The translations under genes were made by a program, and so were the position numbers. Shown one piece after another: positions 24,303 through 32,413 of a stretch of DNA of 37,213 bases. Below the pieces are notes generated by a model. The model had not been told where the DNA came from, did no database searches, and saw only the letters and a program-made list of their open reading frames with translations. The stretch is taken from assembly GCA_910580195.1 (NCBI GenBank), contig CAJTWA010000045.1, positions 1-37,213 of the forward strand, given 5' to 3'. The first letter of the stretch is position 1. Each line of letters opens with the position of its first letter. Source of the stretch: an uncultured Lachnospiraceae bacterium (GTDB lineage Bacteria > Bacillota > Clostridia > Lachnospirales > Lachnospiraceae).

Positions 24303-24345
24303 ATTCTAACCGGGCAGGGTGACAGCGGGGTGACTTCTCTGTGAC
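24303..24345 (-). promoter_or_regulatory. Candidate response-regulator operator: three GTCAC repeats at 11-bp steps
   Basis: On the minus strand GTCAC occurs three times, at + positions 24341-24345, 24330-24334 and 24319-24323, each separated by six bases. A -10-like TAGAAT lies at 24303-24308, with no good -35 at 17 bp. Direct repeats one helical turn apart are the usual target of OmpR-type regulators, so the upstream response regulator may activate the ABC genes here. Between this site and the ATPase start is a ~230-nt leader with a CCCGCAG/CTGCGGG hairpin; nothing else is evident in 24073-24395. Confidence 0.55.
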
Positions 24346-24395
24346 AAAATTGTAATAATTGGATTTTGGGGCAGGGGCAGCATTTGGGCGGGCGG

Positions 24396-25421
24396 CTATT
24401 CCCCTCCATGGGGCGTCCCGGAATGGTAAAATTTCATGGTAAACCGCGCCCCGCCCTCTTTGCCGCGGTTTTCCGCCTTCAATGTCCCGTTTTGCTGGGA
24501 AACAATCATCCGGGAGAGGGCAAGCCCAATGCCTACGCTCTGCTGGGATGCATGTTTCCCTTTATAAAAACGCTCAAATAAATGGGGAAGGTCCTCTTTT
24601 GCAAACCCAGGCCCATTGTCCTCAATGATAATTTCCGTAAAAATTGCATTGCCCAAAAAGGATACTTGGATGCAGCCCCCAAAAGGGGTGTGTTCCATGC
24701 AGTTTTTTAAAATATTCAGGACAGCCTCTTGGGACCAGGCAAAATCTCCCGTAAACTGTACGCTGCTGTCCCCTTGGACAAGGAAGGACTGTTCCCGCAG
24801 CTCCATAGGGATTACCAGCGGTTCCGCGGCTTTTTGGATTAACGCCTCTACGGATACTGGCGTTTGCTGCAGGCGGACAGTCCCGGCATCCATTTTTGAC
24901 ATTTTCAGGAGGGATTCCACCAGCCAGTCAATACGGGAAAGAAGCTGCGTTAATTCCTGCAGCAGCTTTTTCCTGCCGGAGGGGGAAAGGTCCGGCTCCA
25001 TCAGGAGGGAAAGGATGAGGTTGGATGAGGTCAGGGGGGAGCGGATTTGGTGGGAAATATCGGCCATGGAATCGGCAAGGAATTTTTTGTCGTCCAAAAG
25101 GGCTGCAGCCTGTTCGCTGAGCCGCAGCGTCATTTTGGACAGCTCGTTTTCTAAGATGGACAGTTCCCCTTCTTTGTATTTTTCAAAATGGATGGGCGCC
25201 TGGCTGTGCAGCATACCGTCAATTTCGAGGCTAAGCTGCGCAAGCCTTTGGTACCTGCGCCAAGTAACCCAGTAGTGGGAGAGGATGTAGAGCAGGGAGA
25301 AACATACCAGCAGAAAACCGGAGTGGGAGGGAAAGAAATATGCCAAGCAGATGGATGAAAAAAACAGGAAACAATGCCAAAGCATGCTTCCCCTGATTTC
25401 GGGGTTGCGTAAAACTTTCAT
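24396..25421 (-). CDS. Short intramembrane-sensing-type histidine kinase
   Basis: Sensor kinase of 341 residues. Two membrane helices at ~13-30 and ~35-52 are joined by only a few residues (PSHSG), so there is no outer sensor domain. That is the architecture of BceS-type kinases, which take their signal from the partner ABC transporter. The H-box DISHQIRSPLTS places the phosphorylated histidine at His124. The ATPase domain has NILKNCMEHT (N box), DNGPGF (G1), LFERFYKG (F) and GIGLALS (G2). It lies 179 bp after the response regulator and 323 bp before the ABC ATPase, all on one strand. Confidence 0.92.
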   Translation of the reverse strand: MKVLRNPEIRGSMLWHCFLFFSSICLAYFFPSHSGFLLVCFSLLYILSHYWVTWRRYQRLAQLSLEIDGMLHSQAPIHFEKYKEGELSILENELSKMTLRLSEQAAALLDDKKFLADSMADISHQIRSPLTSSNLILSLLMEPDLSPSGRKKLLQELTQLLSRIDWLVESLLKMSKMDAGTVRLQQTPVSVEALIQKAAEPLVIPMELREQSFLVQGDSSVQFTGDFAWSQEAVLNILKNCMEHTPFGGCIQVSFLGNAIFTEIIIEDNGPGFAKEDLPHLFERFYKGKHASQQSVGIGLALSRMIVSQQNGTLKAENRGKEGGARFTMKFYHSGTPHGGE

Positions 25422-25600
25422 AAAAACGAACCATTCCTTTCGTCAGAATTCTTCATTTATCCCTGCGGGCAATGAGGCAAGTACCACCTGCGTAAGCGTT
25501 TGGCAGTTGCCACGAGGGTAAGCGCATTGTGGGTGCAGATACCCTACAGCTTCTTGCGTTGTAAATACGCTGACTTGTTGCCTGCAGCAAGGGATTGGCT

Positions 25601-26278
25601 TTAGCCGCCCATCTTATACCCAATCCCGCGGATTGTTTTAATCAGCACAGGGTTCTGGGGGTCTTCTTCAATTTTATCCCGCAGCCGCTTGATGTATACG
25701 GTCAATGTGTTGTCATTGACAAATTCCCCAGCCATGTCCCAAAGGGCGTCTAAGAGCTGGGAGCGGGAAAGGACGATATCCTTATTATTCATAAAATACA
25801 GCAAAAGCCGGTATTCCAGCGCAGAGAGCAGGATTTCCTGCCCGTCTTTGGAAACCGTGCCGCGGGTTACATCCACGGATAAATTCCGGTATTCCAGCAA
25901 AGCGTTGGCTTTGCCATAACGGCGCAGGATGTTGTGGATGCGGGAAACCAGTTCTCTTGGCCGGAAAGGCTTTGCGATATAGTCATCCGCCCCTAAATCC
26001 AGCCCTGTCACTACGCTGTATTCATCCCCGGAGGCTGTGAGGAAAATTACCGGGAGGCTGGTGGTGGACTTTACGGCCCGGCAGATGGCAAAGCCGTTCC
26101 CATCTGCAAGGGAAACGTCCAGAAGGAGCAAATCAAAGGTTGGTGCGGATGTTTCCAGCAAAGCCAAGGCTTTGGATTGCCCGTCTACTGCGGTGATGGC
26201 AAAGCCTTCTTTTTGCAGGAATTCTGTTAAGTTGGTGACGATGCTTATATCATCTTCTACTAATAAAATATGTGTCAT
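25601..26278 (-). CDS. OmpR/PhoB-family response regulator
   Basis: DNA-binding partner of the kinase, 225 residues. The start at ATG 26278 (MTHILLVEDDIS) is preceded by AGGAGAG; an ATG seven codons earlier contains the ribosome site and is rejected. Receiver domain: acidic pocket Asp9/Asp10, phosphorylated Asp54 (LLLLDVSLADG), Thr81 and Lys103 (AKPF). A winged-helix effector domain covers ~125-225 (RLLLYFMNNKDIVLSRSQLL, VYIKRLRDKIEE, IRGIGYKM). It leads the minus-strand module and has its own promoter. Its probable target is the GTCAC array ahead of the ABC genes. Confidence 0.95.
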   Translation of the reverse strand: MTHILLVEDDISIVTNLTEFLQKEGFAITAVDGQSKALALLETSAPTFDLLLLDVSLADGNGFAICRAVKSTTSLPVIFLTASGDEYSVVTGLDLGADDYIAKPFRPRELVSRIHNILRRYGKANALLEYRNLSVDVTRGTVSKDGQEILLSALEYRLLLYFMNNKDIVLSRSQLLDALWDMAGEFVNDNTLTVYIKRLRDKIEEDPQNPVLIKTIRGIGYKMGG

Positions 26279-26337
26279 GGGGGATTCTCTCCTAATCATT
26301 GGGGTTTGGGGGCAGGCGTGGCGCTTGCTGTTTCCCT

Positions 26338-26366
26338 ATTCTACCATAGGAGAAGGAGTTTTCCAA
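26338..26366 (-). promoter_or_regulatory. Sigma-A promoter of the two-component genes
   Basis: Minus strand TTGGAA (26361-26366), 17-bp spacer, TAGAAT (26338-26343), about 60 bp before the regulator start. Confidence 0.6.
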
Positions 26367-26424
26367 TACTTTTTCGGCATGAAAAAGTTTGCCCTAATTT
26401 GAGAGGGATAAGGCAAATTTAGAG

Positions 26425-26453
26425 TTGAGAACGCTGCTGGAATATGTTAGTAT
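26425..26453 (+). promoter_or_regulatory. Sigma-A promoter of the glucokinase gene
   Basis: TTGAGA (26425-26430), 17-bp spacer, TAGTAT (26448-26453). It diverges from the response-regulator promoter about 60 bp away. Confidence 0.6.
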
Positions 26454-26499
26454 GGAGGAAAGAATTTCTATACTTACATATAACAAAGGAGAGGTTAAG

Positions 26500-27441
26500 A
26501 TGAAAAAATATGGTTTTGGCGTGGATATTGGGGGAACAACTTGTAAAATAGGCCTGTTTGAAACGACTGGGCAGTTGGTGGAAAAGTGGGAGGTTCCTAC
26601 GGACACACAGGAGGCGGGGAAAAATATCCTTCCTGACGTGGCTGCATCCCTGAAAGGGAAAATGCAGGAGCGGGGGATCCCCAAGGAAGAAGTGGAAGGG
26701 ATTGGCATTGGGATTCCAGGGCCGGTGCAGGCGGACGGCAGCGTAGCGGTATGCGTGAACTTAGGCTGGAAAAATATCAATGTGCCAAAGGAGCTGGAAC
26801 CCTTAATGGACGGGATTCCTGTAAAAGCCGGGAATGATGCGAACGTGGCAGCCCTTGGGGAAATGTGGCAGGGCGGCGGCAAAGGCTGCAAGAGCCTTAT
26901 CATGGTAACCCTTGGCACCGGCGTTGGCGGCGGCATTATCATAGATGAGCAAATCGTGCCCGGCACCCATGGGGCAGGCGGGGAAATCGGGCATATTGTC
27001 GTGAACCCCCACGAAAAGATTGCCTGCAACTGCGGCCGGAAAGGATGCTTAGAGCAATATTGCTCTGCAACGGGAATTGTACGCCTTGCCAAAGAATTCT
27101 TAGCAGAAGAACACGGTCCGTCCTTGCTGGATGACGTGCAGGAGATTTCTGCCAAGGCTGTATTTGACACGTACAAAGAGAATGATGCATTGGCAGGGAA
27201 AATTGTAGAAAAATTTGCCCGTATCCTTGGGCGTGCATTAAGCAGTTTTGCCTGTGTCACCGATCCTGAAGTGTTCGTAATCGGCGGCGGCGTTTCAAAA
27301 GCAGGGACACCGTTAATTGATGTGGTAAACAAGTATTACAAAGAAGCAGCCTTTTCTTCCTGCACCGATACAAAGTTTGCATTGGCATCCCTAGGGAACG
27401 ATGCCGGCATGTACGGCTGCGCAAGGCTGATTCTGGAATAA
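26500..27441 (+). CDS. glcK: ROK-family glucokinase
   Basis: Cytoplasmic sugar kinase, most likely ATP-dependent glucokinase feeding glycolysis; 313 residues from ATG 26500, with AAGGAG upstream. The phosphate loop is DIGGTTCKIGLF (residues 9-20). GIGIPGPV, GNDANVAALGE (catalytic Asp region), LGTGVGGGIIIDEQIV and GAGGEIGHIVV follow in order. The ROK zinc motif is CNCGRKGCLEQYCS. The whole reads as the GlcK group of Firmicutes (TIGR00744 type) rather than a ROK repressor, since no HTH domain precedes it. N-acetylmannosamine or other hexose kinases of the same family are less likely alternatives. It is monocistronic and converges on the NlpC gene. Confidence 0.9.
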   Translation: MKKYGFGVDIGGTTCKIGLFETTGQLVEKWEVPTDTQEAGKNILPDVAASLKGKMQERGIPKEEVEGIGIGIPGPVQADGSVAVCVNLGWKNINVPKELEPLMDGIPVKAGNDANVAALGEMWQGGGKGCKSLIMVTLGTGVGGGIIIDEQIVPGTHGAGGEIGHIVVNPHEKIACNCGRKGCLEQYCSATGIVRLAKEFLAEEHGPSLLDDVQEISAKAVFDTYKENDALAGKIVEKFARILGRALSSFACVTDPEVFVIGGGVSKAGTPLIDVVNKYYKEAAFSSCTDTKFALASLGNDAGMYGCARLILE

Positions 27442-27473
27442 AAGTAAAATAGGGGGAAAAGTTCCCTACGGTA

Positions 27474-27535
27474 AAAAACATACAGTACCGGATATTGTTT
27501 TCCAATTGGAATGATATCCGGTACTGTATGTTTTT
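27474..27535. terminator. Bidirectional terminator with a perfect 22-bp stem
   Basis: The arms lie at 27474-27495 and 27514-27535; they begin AAAAACATACAG and end CTGTATGTTTTT. Both strands end in a T-run, so it serves the glucokinase (+) and NlpC (-) genes, which converge here. The loop itself contains the palindrome TTCCAATTGGAA. Confidence 0.92.
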
Positions 27536-27547
27536 CATTGTAGGAAA

Positions 27548-29335
27548 CTAATTCCTAGCCGGCCGTGCAATCATAGTGATATGGCCTTCTGGCCGGTAAA
27601 CCCGCAGCGGCTTTTCCAGCCGGTACCCATCCCCATAATACATGGAAACATGGTAAATATTCCGGTATCTCCCGTTGCTGCCCCTGCGCATCCGGTAGAA
27701 AATCAAATCCCCCGGCATCAGTTTGGAAACATCCACAGGGCCGTAGGCAATCGCTTTCCCGCTGGCCTCTAAGTAAGCTGCCATGGAGGCGGCCGTAGGC
27801 GCCCAAGAAGGCGTGCCCCCTAAAAGCCCGGAATCGCAGCCATAAGCCCGGAATACAAGGGAACTGCAGTCATAATATCCCGGCGACATGCGCCGTGCTT
27901 GGCTATAGGAAGAACTATTGATAATGGAATACCCAGTCTTGCAGGCATTGAGCGCCCGCTGGGAAATAACCGTCACCCGGTAAGTAAAGGACAGCCCGTC
28001 TGCTTTTACCAAAATGTCAGTGGTACCAGAGCTTTGCCCAGTTACGACGCCGGATTTGCTTACTTTTGCAATGGATGGTTTCTTTGATTTGTATGTAATT
28101 TTGCTTTTAGAGGAAACGCCTTTCAGCGGTACCTTGTGTTTTTTCCCCGTGCCTAGTGTTGTGGAAGTTGATTTTAACTGGGGCTTGGTAACAATTAGCT
28201 GGTGCCGGATGGTTTTTCCGTCTACCTCAGCGGTGACGGTTGTCCTTCCGGCATTTGCCCCTGCGGTAATAGTGCCGTCCTCTTGGATGGAAGCAACGGA
28301 GGCTTTCTTTACCTTCCATTTTACTGTGCTGAAGGGCGTAGTCCCGGTAACTCTCAGCTTCCGCTGCTGCCCAGTGGAAAGCACGGTGCAGCTTGGCTTA
28401 ATCTGGGGATTTGAAACCCTTACCGTGGTGGGGAAGGTGGAGGAGGAGCCATCCGAATAAGTTACGGTTGCCGTAATCTCAGCGATGCCTGCCCGTTTCC
28501 CAGTTACAACGCCGCTGTCAGGGCTGACGCTGGCAACCTTCGGCTGGGAGGATGCCCATACCGTGCGTGTGACCTTGAGGTTTGGCTCCTTGATATTTTC
28601 TAAGGAAAAGGCCTTTTTTGTCTTTACCGCCACGGCAGCCTGCTGCTGGGCAATGCCTTTTTCAATGACCCGGATGGTGCAGGTCTGCTTGCTGGTTACT
28701 TTTTGGTTATTTTCCTTGGTGGTGCACAGGGCGTTCAAGGTAACTGTCCCTGGCTTTTCCGCTTTGATTTTGCATTTGTTCCCAGAAGTGGAAATGTCAA
28801 CCACTTGGGAGGAGGGGTCTTCCAGCTTGAAGGATACAGAGTCGTCGGTGGAAACGTTGCTTAAGGTTACGGTTGCACTGTCGCCCTTCAAAAGGACCTG
28901 CGTTTCCCGGTTCAGCTTGTGGGGATCCTGCAGGACAGTCACGGTGCAGAATACCTTTGTATTGGATACAGAGGCGATAATGGTGGCGGTCCCCGGAGCC
29001 ACGCCAGTGACTACGCCTTTTTCATCTACGGCTGCAACTTTCGGTTCCGATGATTGGAAGACAGCCTTAGAAGCAGACTTTCCGGAAAGTTTAAGCTTAT
29101 ATGTATTTTCCGTAAATATGGTAATAGATTCTTTATTCAGCTTTAGTGGGAGTTGTTTGCCTGCGGCTTTTTGGGCCTGCATATTGCCGGAAGAAATTTC
29201 CATGCCTGTGTCAGAAACTGCGGCGTGGGATTCAGGGAGCGGTGCAGAAGAAACAGAGGCTGCCAGTGAAGTGAAGGGTGTTTCCAATAGGAACAGGCAG
29301 CTTAATGCAACTGGGATAAATTTTCTGAATTTCAT
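27548..29335 (-). CDS. Secreted NlpC/P60 cell-wall hydrolase with five Ig-like (BIG_2) repeats
   Basis: A 595-residue exported protein: peptidoglycan endopeptidase carried on an Ig-like stalk. ATG 29335 follows AGGAGG; the frame is open upstream but MKFRKFIPVALSCLFLLETP is a clear signal peptide (cleavage near LAA/S, residue 25). Residues ~60-430 hold about five BIG_2-like domains, each with KVASVS/GVVTG/GTATI signatures. The C-terminal ~135 residues are NlpC/P60-like: YYDCSSLVFRAYG (catalytic Cys490), GDLIFY and YHVSMYYG (His562). The usual helper residue after the His is not obvious to me. It has its own promoter. It is unlinked to other wall genes except by general function with the PBP and deacetylase. 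Confidence 0.88.
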   Translation of the reverse strand: MKFRKFIPVALSCLFLLETPFTSLAASVSSAPLPESHAAVSDTGMEISSGNMQAQKAAGKQLPLKLNKESITIFTENTYKLKLSGKSASKAVFQSSEPKVAAVDEKGVVTGVAPGTATIIASVSNTKVFCTVTVLQDPHKLNRETQVLLKGDSATVTLSNVSTDDSVSFKLEDPSSQVVDISTSGNKCKIKAEKPGTVTLNALCTTKENNQKVTSKQTCTIRVIEKGIAQQQAAVAVKTKKAFSLENIKEPNLKVTRTVWASSQPKVASVSPDSGVVTGKRAGIAEITATVTYSDGSSSTFPTTVRVSNPQIKPSCTVLSTGQQRKLRVTGTTPFSTVKWKVKKASVASIQEDGTITAGANAGRTTVTAEVDGKTIRHQLIVTKPQLKSTSTTLGTGKKHKVPLKGVSSKSKITYKSKKPSIAKVSKSGVVTGQSSGTTDILVKADGLSFTYRVTVISQRALNACKTGYSIINSSSYSQARRMSPGYYDCSSLVFRAYGCDSGLLGGTPSWAPTAASMAAYLEASGKAIAYGPVDVSKLMPGDLIFYRMRRGSNGRYRNIYHVSMYYGDGYRLEKPLRVYRPEGHITMIARPARN

Positions 29336-29402
29336 GGGAATATGCCTCCTGTGGTATCTGGTGAAAGTCCATGAGTAACTGAAGTTTTTCTGTCTGTATT
29401 TT

Positions 29403-29431
29403 ATAATAATCCCTTTTTCGATAAGTTTCAA
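29403..29431 (-). promoter_or_regulatory. Sigma-A promoter of the NlpC gene
   Basis: Minus strand TTGAAA (29426-29431), 17-bp spacer, TATTAT (29403-29408). Confidence 0.65.
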
Positions 29432-29563
29432 GGCATATCGCAAAAAAACTTAATTATTTTGTAATATTTTCATAATATTTCCAGAAGAATGGCGTTTGGG
29501 GGCAGGTAATTGGGACATTTTGACAAAGATGGAAAAATAATAAAATAGATTCCTCCCAGCTTC

Positions 29564-29592
29564 TTGGATTTTCCTTTTTATAATGCTATAAT
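29564..29592 (+). promoter_or_regulatory. Strong sigma-A promoter of the hemerythrin gene
   Basis: TTGGAT (29564-29569), 17-bp spacer, TATAAT (29587-29592). The leader is about 135 nt. The rest of 29336-29733 contains no gene I can support. Confidence 0.7.
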
Positions 29593-29733
29593 GAAACAGA
29601 TATGTGGATTTTTCCGCTATGGGAAATTTGGCGCTGGCCGGTACGCTGGGTAAAGATGCAGGCATCCCGGCAGCGGTTTCTGGCAGGATCCATGCCAGCG
29701 GATCAAACATAGCGGCAGGAAAGGAGATAGGAA

Positions 29734-30564
29734 ATGTATCAATTCACAGAGGACTGTTTGACGGGGATTGAGCAGATTGACAAGGAACATGAGAAATTAT
29801 TTGAGCTAATCAACCAAACCATGAAGCTGCTCAATAATGAACTGCTGGAAGATAAATACCATCAGATTATAGGGGTTCTGGAGGAACTTAGGAATTATAC
29901 GGATACCCATTTCGCCAATGAGGAGGCCTATATGGCGGCCATCAATGACCCGGAGCTGGAGCGGCAGAAGAAGCAGCATATGGCGTTCCGGGAAAAAATT
30001 AACATGCTGGGCTTTACTAATATTGATGAGCTGGAGAACCAGCAGGAGGCGCTGGACGATTTGCTGAAATATTTGGTGCGGTGGCTGTACCAGCATATTT
30101 TAAGCAGCGATATCCTGATTGGGAAAATGCCGGCAATGGAGGAATGGAAGAAGCAGGACAACCCCTGTGTATTTTCAGAGAAATATATGACAGGGATCCC
30201 GCTGATTGACGGGGAGCATGAAACGCTGTTTGAAATTATCGGGGAGGCCAATGATTTGGTAAAGGCGGAGCTGCTCCACGATAAATACGACGAGATTGTA
30301 GGGATTCTGGAAAAATTGAAAAATTACACCAAAGAGCATTTCCAAGACGAAGAGGAATTGATGGAAAGCATCCAGTACCCGGGCATCAAGGCGCAGAAAA
30401 TGGCCCATAAGGCCTTTGTGTCGAAACTGGAAGAGATTGATTTGAACCAAGTAGACCAGAACCAGCAGGCGTATTTGGAAGAATTGATGGAATTCCTGTT
30501 TGGATGGCTGTCCAACCACATTTTGAAGTCTGACAAGCTGATTGCAGAGAGCATGGAAGGGTAG
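29734..30564 (+). CDS. Tandem double-domain bacteriohemerythrin
   Basis: Two hemerythrin domains in one 276-residue cytoplasmic chain, binding di-iron and probably sensing or holding O2, or storing iron. Domain 1 ligands: His19, His59, Glu63, His82, His121, Asp126. Domain 2: His162, His202, Glu206, His225, His262, Asp267. In both domains the position four before His82/His225, normally histidine (HxxxH), is glutamine (Gln78, Gln221). So each site has lost one of the five canonical His ligands in the same way. No membrane segment or output domain is present. GGAGATAGGAA precedes ATG 29734. An O2-buffering role suits an anaerobe but is inference. Confidence 0.9.
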   Translation: MYQFTEDCLTGIEQIDKEHEKLFELINQTMKLLNNELLEDKYHQIIGVLEELRNYTDTHFANEEAYMAAINDPELERQKKQHMAFREKINMLGFTNIDELENQQEALDDLLKYLVRWLYQHILSSDILIGKMPAMEEWKKQDNPCVFSEKYMTGIPLIDGEHETLFEIIGEANDLVKAELLHDKYDEIVGILEKLKNYTKEHFQDEEELMESIQYPGIKAQKMAHKAFVSKLEEIDLNQVDQNQQAYLEELMEFLFGWLSNHILKSDKLIAESMEG

Positions 30565-30611
30565 GAACAGATAGGCAGGCCGCCTAGGCCGGCAGAAAGA
30601 GAAGGAGGAAC

Positions 30612-31661
30612 ATGGATATGGAAACATTGTCATTTGGGAAGAACAGCCAAGGGAAAGAAACGTCTTTGTACATATTAGAAAATAAAAACCATGCGGTGAT
30701 GAAGGTATCAGACCATGGGGCGACGCTGGTATCGCTCCTTGTGCCGGATAGGGATGGGAAGATGCAGGACGTGGTACTTGGTTATGATAAGGCGTCCGAT
30801 TATGAGGGGCATACCTGCTATTTCGGGGCCACCATTGGCCGGAATGGGAACCGGATTGGCAAGGCGCAGATGGTAATTGACGGAAAGCCTTGCAGCATTG
30901 CGGCAAATGAAAATGAAAATAACCTGCACAGCGGCCCCAATGGCTTTGACCGGGCGCTGTGGGAAGTGAAAGGGCATACGGAAAACAGCATTACATTCTC
31001 CCATCTAAGCCGGGAAGAGGAGCAGGGGTTCCCGGGGAACCTGCAGGTGGAAGTGACCTATACGCTGACCGACGAAAATGCAGTGGAAATTACTTATCAG
31101 GGAAAATCAGACAAAGCTACCATTATGAACTGCACCAACCATTCATACTTCAATTTGGGCGGCCACGCCAGCGGTTCTGTGGAACAGCAGGAGCTGCAGA
31201 TTCTGGCGGAAAGCTACAACCCTGTAAGGGACGCAAAATCCATCCCTACGGGGGAGATTGCCCCAGTTGCAGGGACGCCGATGGATTTCAGGGAGCCAAA
31301 GCCGATTGGGCAGGATATTGGGGCGGATTTTGAGCAGTTAAAGTTCACGGGCGGATATGACCATAATTATGTGCTCAGCAGCCATGCCGGGGAATTTAAG
31401 GTGATGGCAAATGCCTACTGCAAAGAAACTGGGATTGCCATGGAGGCCTCTACGGACTGCTGCGGCGTACAGTTCTATGCTGGGAACTTTATCGGGGACC
31501 AGGAAGGGAAAGGCGGGGCTGCTTATTGTGACCGCTGCGGCTTCTGCTTGGAATCCCAGTTCTACCCAGACGCCGTGAACCAGAAGGGTTTCCCATCCCC
31601 CATCATACAGGCAGGGGAAACCTTTACCTCGAAAACGTCTTACCGCTTTTATGTGAAATAG
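30612..31661 (+). CDS. galM: Galactose mutarotase (aldose 1-epimerase)
   Basis: Interconverts alpha and beta anomers of galactose or glucose in the cytoplasm, feeding the Leloir pathway. Length 349 is normal. The motifs are NNLHSGPNGFDRALW (His106), NHSYFNLGGH (catalytic acid His177), YDHNYVL and LESQFYPDA (catalytic base Glu314). AAGGAGG precedes two close ATGs, 30612 and 30618; the second has better spacing. It begins 47 bp after the hemerythrin gene, so it may be co-transcribed, and ends at a clear terminator. No other galactose genes are nearby. Confidence 0.93.
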   Translation: MDMETLSFGKNSQGKETSLYILENKNHAVMKVSDHGATLVSLLVPDRDGKMQDVVLGYDKASDYEGHTCYFGATIGRNGNRIGKAQMVIDGKPCSIAANENENNLHSGPNGFDRALWEVKGHTENSITFSHLSREEEQGFPGNLQVEVTYTLTDENAVEITYQGKSDKATIMNCTNHSYFNLGGHASGSVEQQELQILAESYNPVRDAKSIPTGEIAPVAGTPMDFREPKPIGQDIGADFEQLKFTGGYDHNYVLSSHAGEFKVMANAYCKETGIAMEASTDCCGVQFYAGNFIGDQEGKGGAAYCDRCGFCLESQFYPDAVNQKGFPSPIIQAGETFTSKTSYRFYVK

Positions 31662-31719
31662 GGCGGCCGGGAGCATCCCTCCTTGCACGTCCCGGTTGAA
31701 AAAAGTATATATTTGGATG

Positions 31720-31757
31720 GCACCTATGCTTTGGAAAGAGGCATAGGTGCTTTTCTT
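31720..31757 (+). terminator. Rho-independent terminator after galM
   Basis: GCACCTATGC (31720-31729) pairs with GCATAGGTGC (31741-31750), followed by TTTTCTTCTTT. Confidence 0.88.
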
Positions 31758-31766
31758 CTTTAGGGG

Positions 31767-31795
31767 TTGACATTTTGTAGATTTTTTTATAAAAT
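31767..31795 (+). promoter_or_regulatory. Consensus promoter of the marR-MATE operon
   Basis: TTGACA (31767-31772), 17-bp spacer, TAAAAT (31790-31795). The next bases, TTCGATAGTTAGGAAACGAA, carry an imperfect TTCG/CGAA repeat at the start site, a plausible MarR autoregulatory operator. Confidence 0.7.
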
Positions 31796-31840
31796 ATGCT
31801 TCGATAGTTAGGAAACGAAATATTTGAGGGCGGAGGGAAT

Positions 31841-32269
31841 ATGGGAAACCAGACGGATGCAGGAAGGTATATCAATAAAATTTCAAACAGGCTGCGGAGG
31901 AATTCCGGGAAAGTACAGGAAAAATTTGGCATTACAAGGGCGCAGGGGAATATTTTGGGCTTTATCCTGTTGGAAGGGATGGAGAGGCAGGTGTACCAGA
32001 GGGATGTGGAAAAGGAGTTTGGCCTGCGCCCTTCCACTGCCACAGGGCTGCTGCAGGCGTTGGAGGAAAAGGGGCTCATCCGGCGCATCAGCGATAAGCG
32101 GGATGGGCGTTACAAAATCCTGCAGGCTACAGATTACGCAAAAGAAATCCAAAAAGAGCTGGAGGAGGAAATCCGGGAGAAGGAAACAGCCCTCACCAGA
32201 GGGATTTCCCAGCAGGAATTGGAGCAGTTTAAGCAGACAGCAGAGAAAATGCTGCAGAATTTAAGTTAA
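31841..32269 (+). CDS. MarR-family transcriptional regulator
   Basis: A 142-residue winged-helix regulator. The recognition region is VYQRDVEKEFGLRPSTATGL followed by LQALEEKGLIRRISDKRDGR, where DKRDGR is the MarR wing signature; helices at both ends form the dimer interface. GGAGGG precedes ATG 31841. It lies 144 bp ahead of the MATE pump on the same strand, the usual layout in which MarR represses itself and the pump until a drug or other ligand binds. The last ~8 codons (EKMLQNLS) are the first unit of a 36-bp tandem repeat, so its C-terminus has probably been shaped by repeat expansion. Confidence 0.92.
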   Translation: MGNQTDAGRYINKISNRLRRNSGKVQEKFGITRAQGNILGFILLEGMERQVYQRDVEKEFGLRPSTATGLLQALEEKGLIRRISDKRDGRYKILQATDYAKEIQKELEEEIREKETALTRGISQQELEQFKQTAEKMLQNLS

Positions 32270-32388
32270 GAGGCGTCATGGAAGGTACTGCAGGGCTTAG
32301 GGTAAGCGGCGTCAGGAAAAATGCCGCAGGGTTTCAAGTGGGCGGCATCATGGAAGGTGCTGCAGGATTTAGGATATGCAGGCAGCGG
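32245..32388. repeat. Four tandem 36-bp repeats starting inside marR
   Basis: Units begin at 32245, 32281, 32317 and 32353 with the pattern RAARRTRCYGCAGRRTTT followed by a GGCGTCATG-like end. The first unit is the coding end of marR; the others are intergenic and separate marR from the MATE gene. Confidence 0.88.
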
Positions 32389-32413
32389 CCATTAAGGAAA
32401 GGAGAGGATTAAC

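Noticed and set aside
26394..27332. 312-residue minus-strand frame opposite the glucokinase gene
   Set aside because: Antisense shadow of a clear ROK kinase.
28485..29378. 297-residue plus-strand frame opposite the Ig-like/NlpC gene
   Set aside because: Codon use and composition are those of a mirror frame; the minus-strand gene has a signal peptide, domains, ribosome site and promoter.
29450..29710. 86-residue minus-strand frame between NlpC and hemerythrin genes
   Set aside because: It runs across the hemerythrin promoter and leader, has no ribosome site and no family features.
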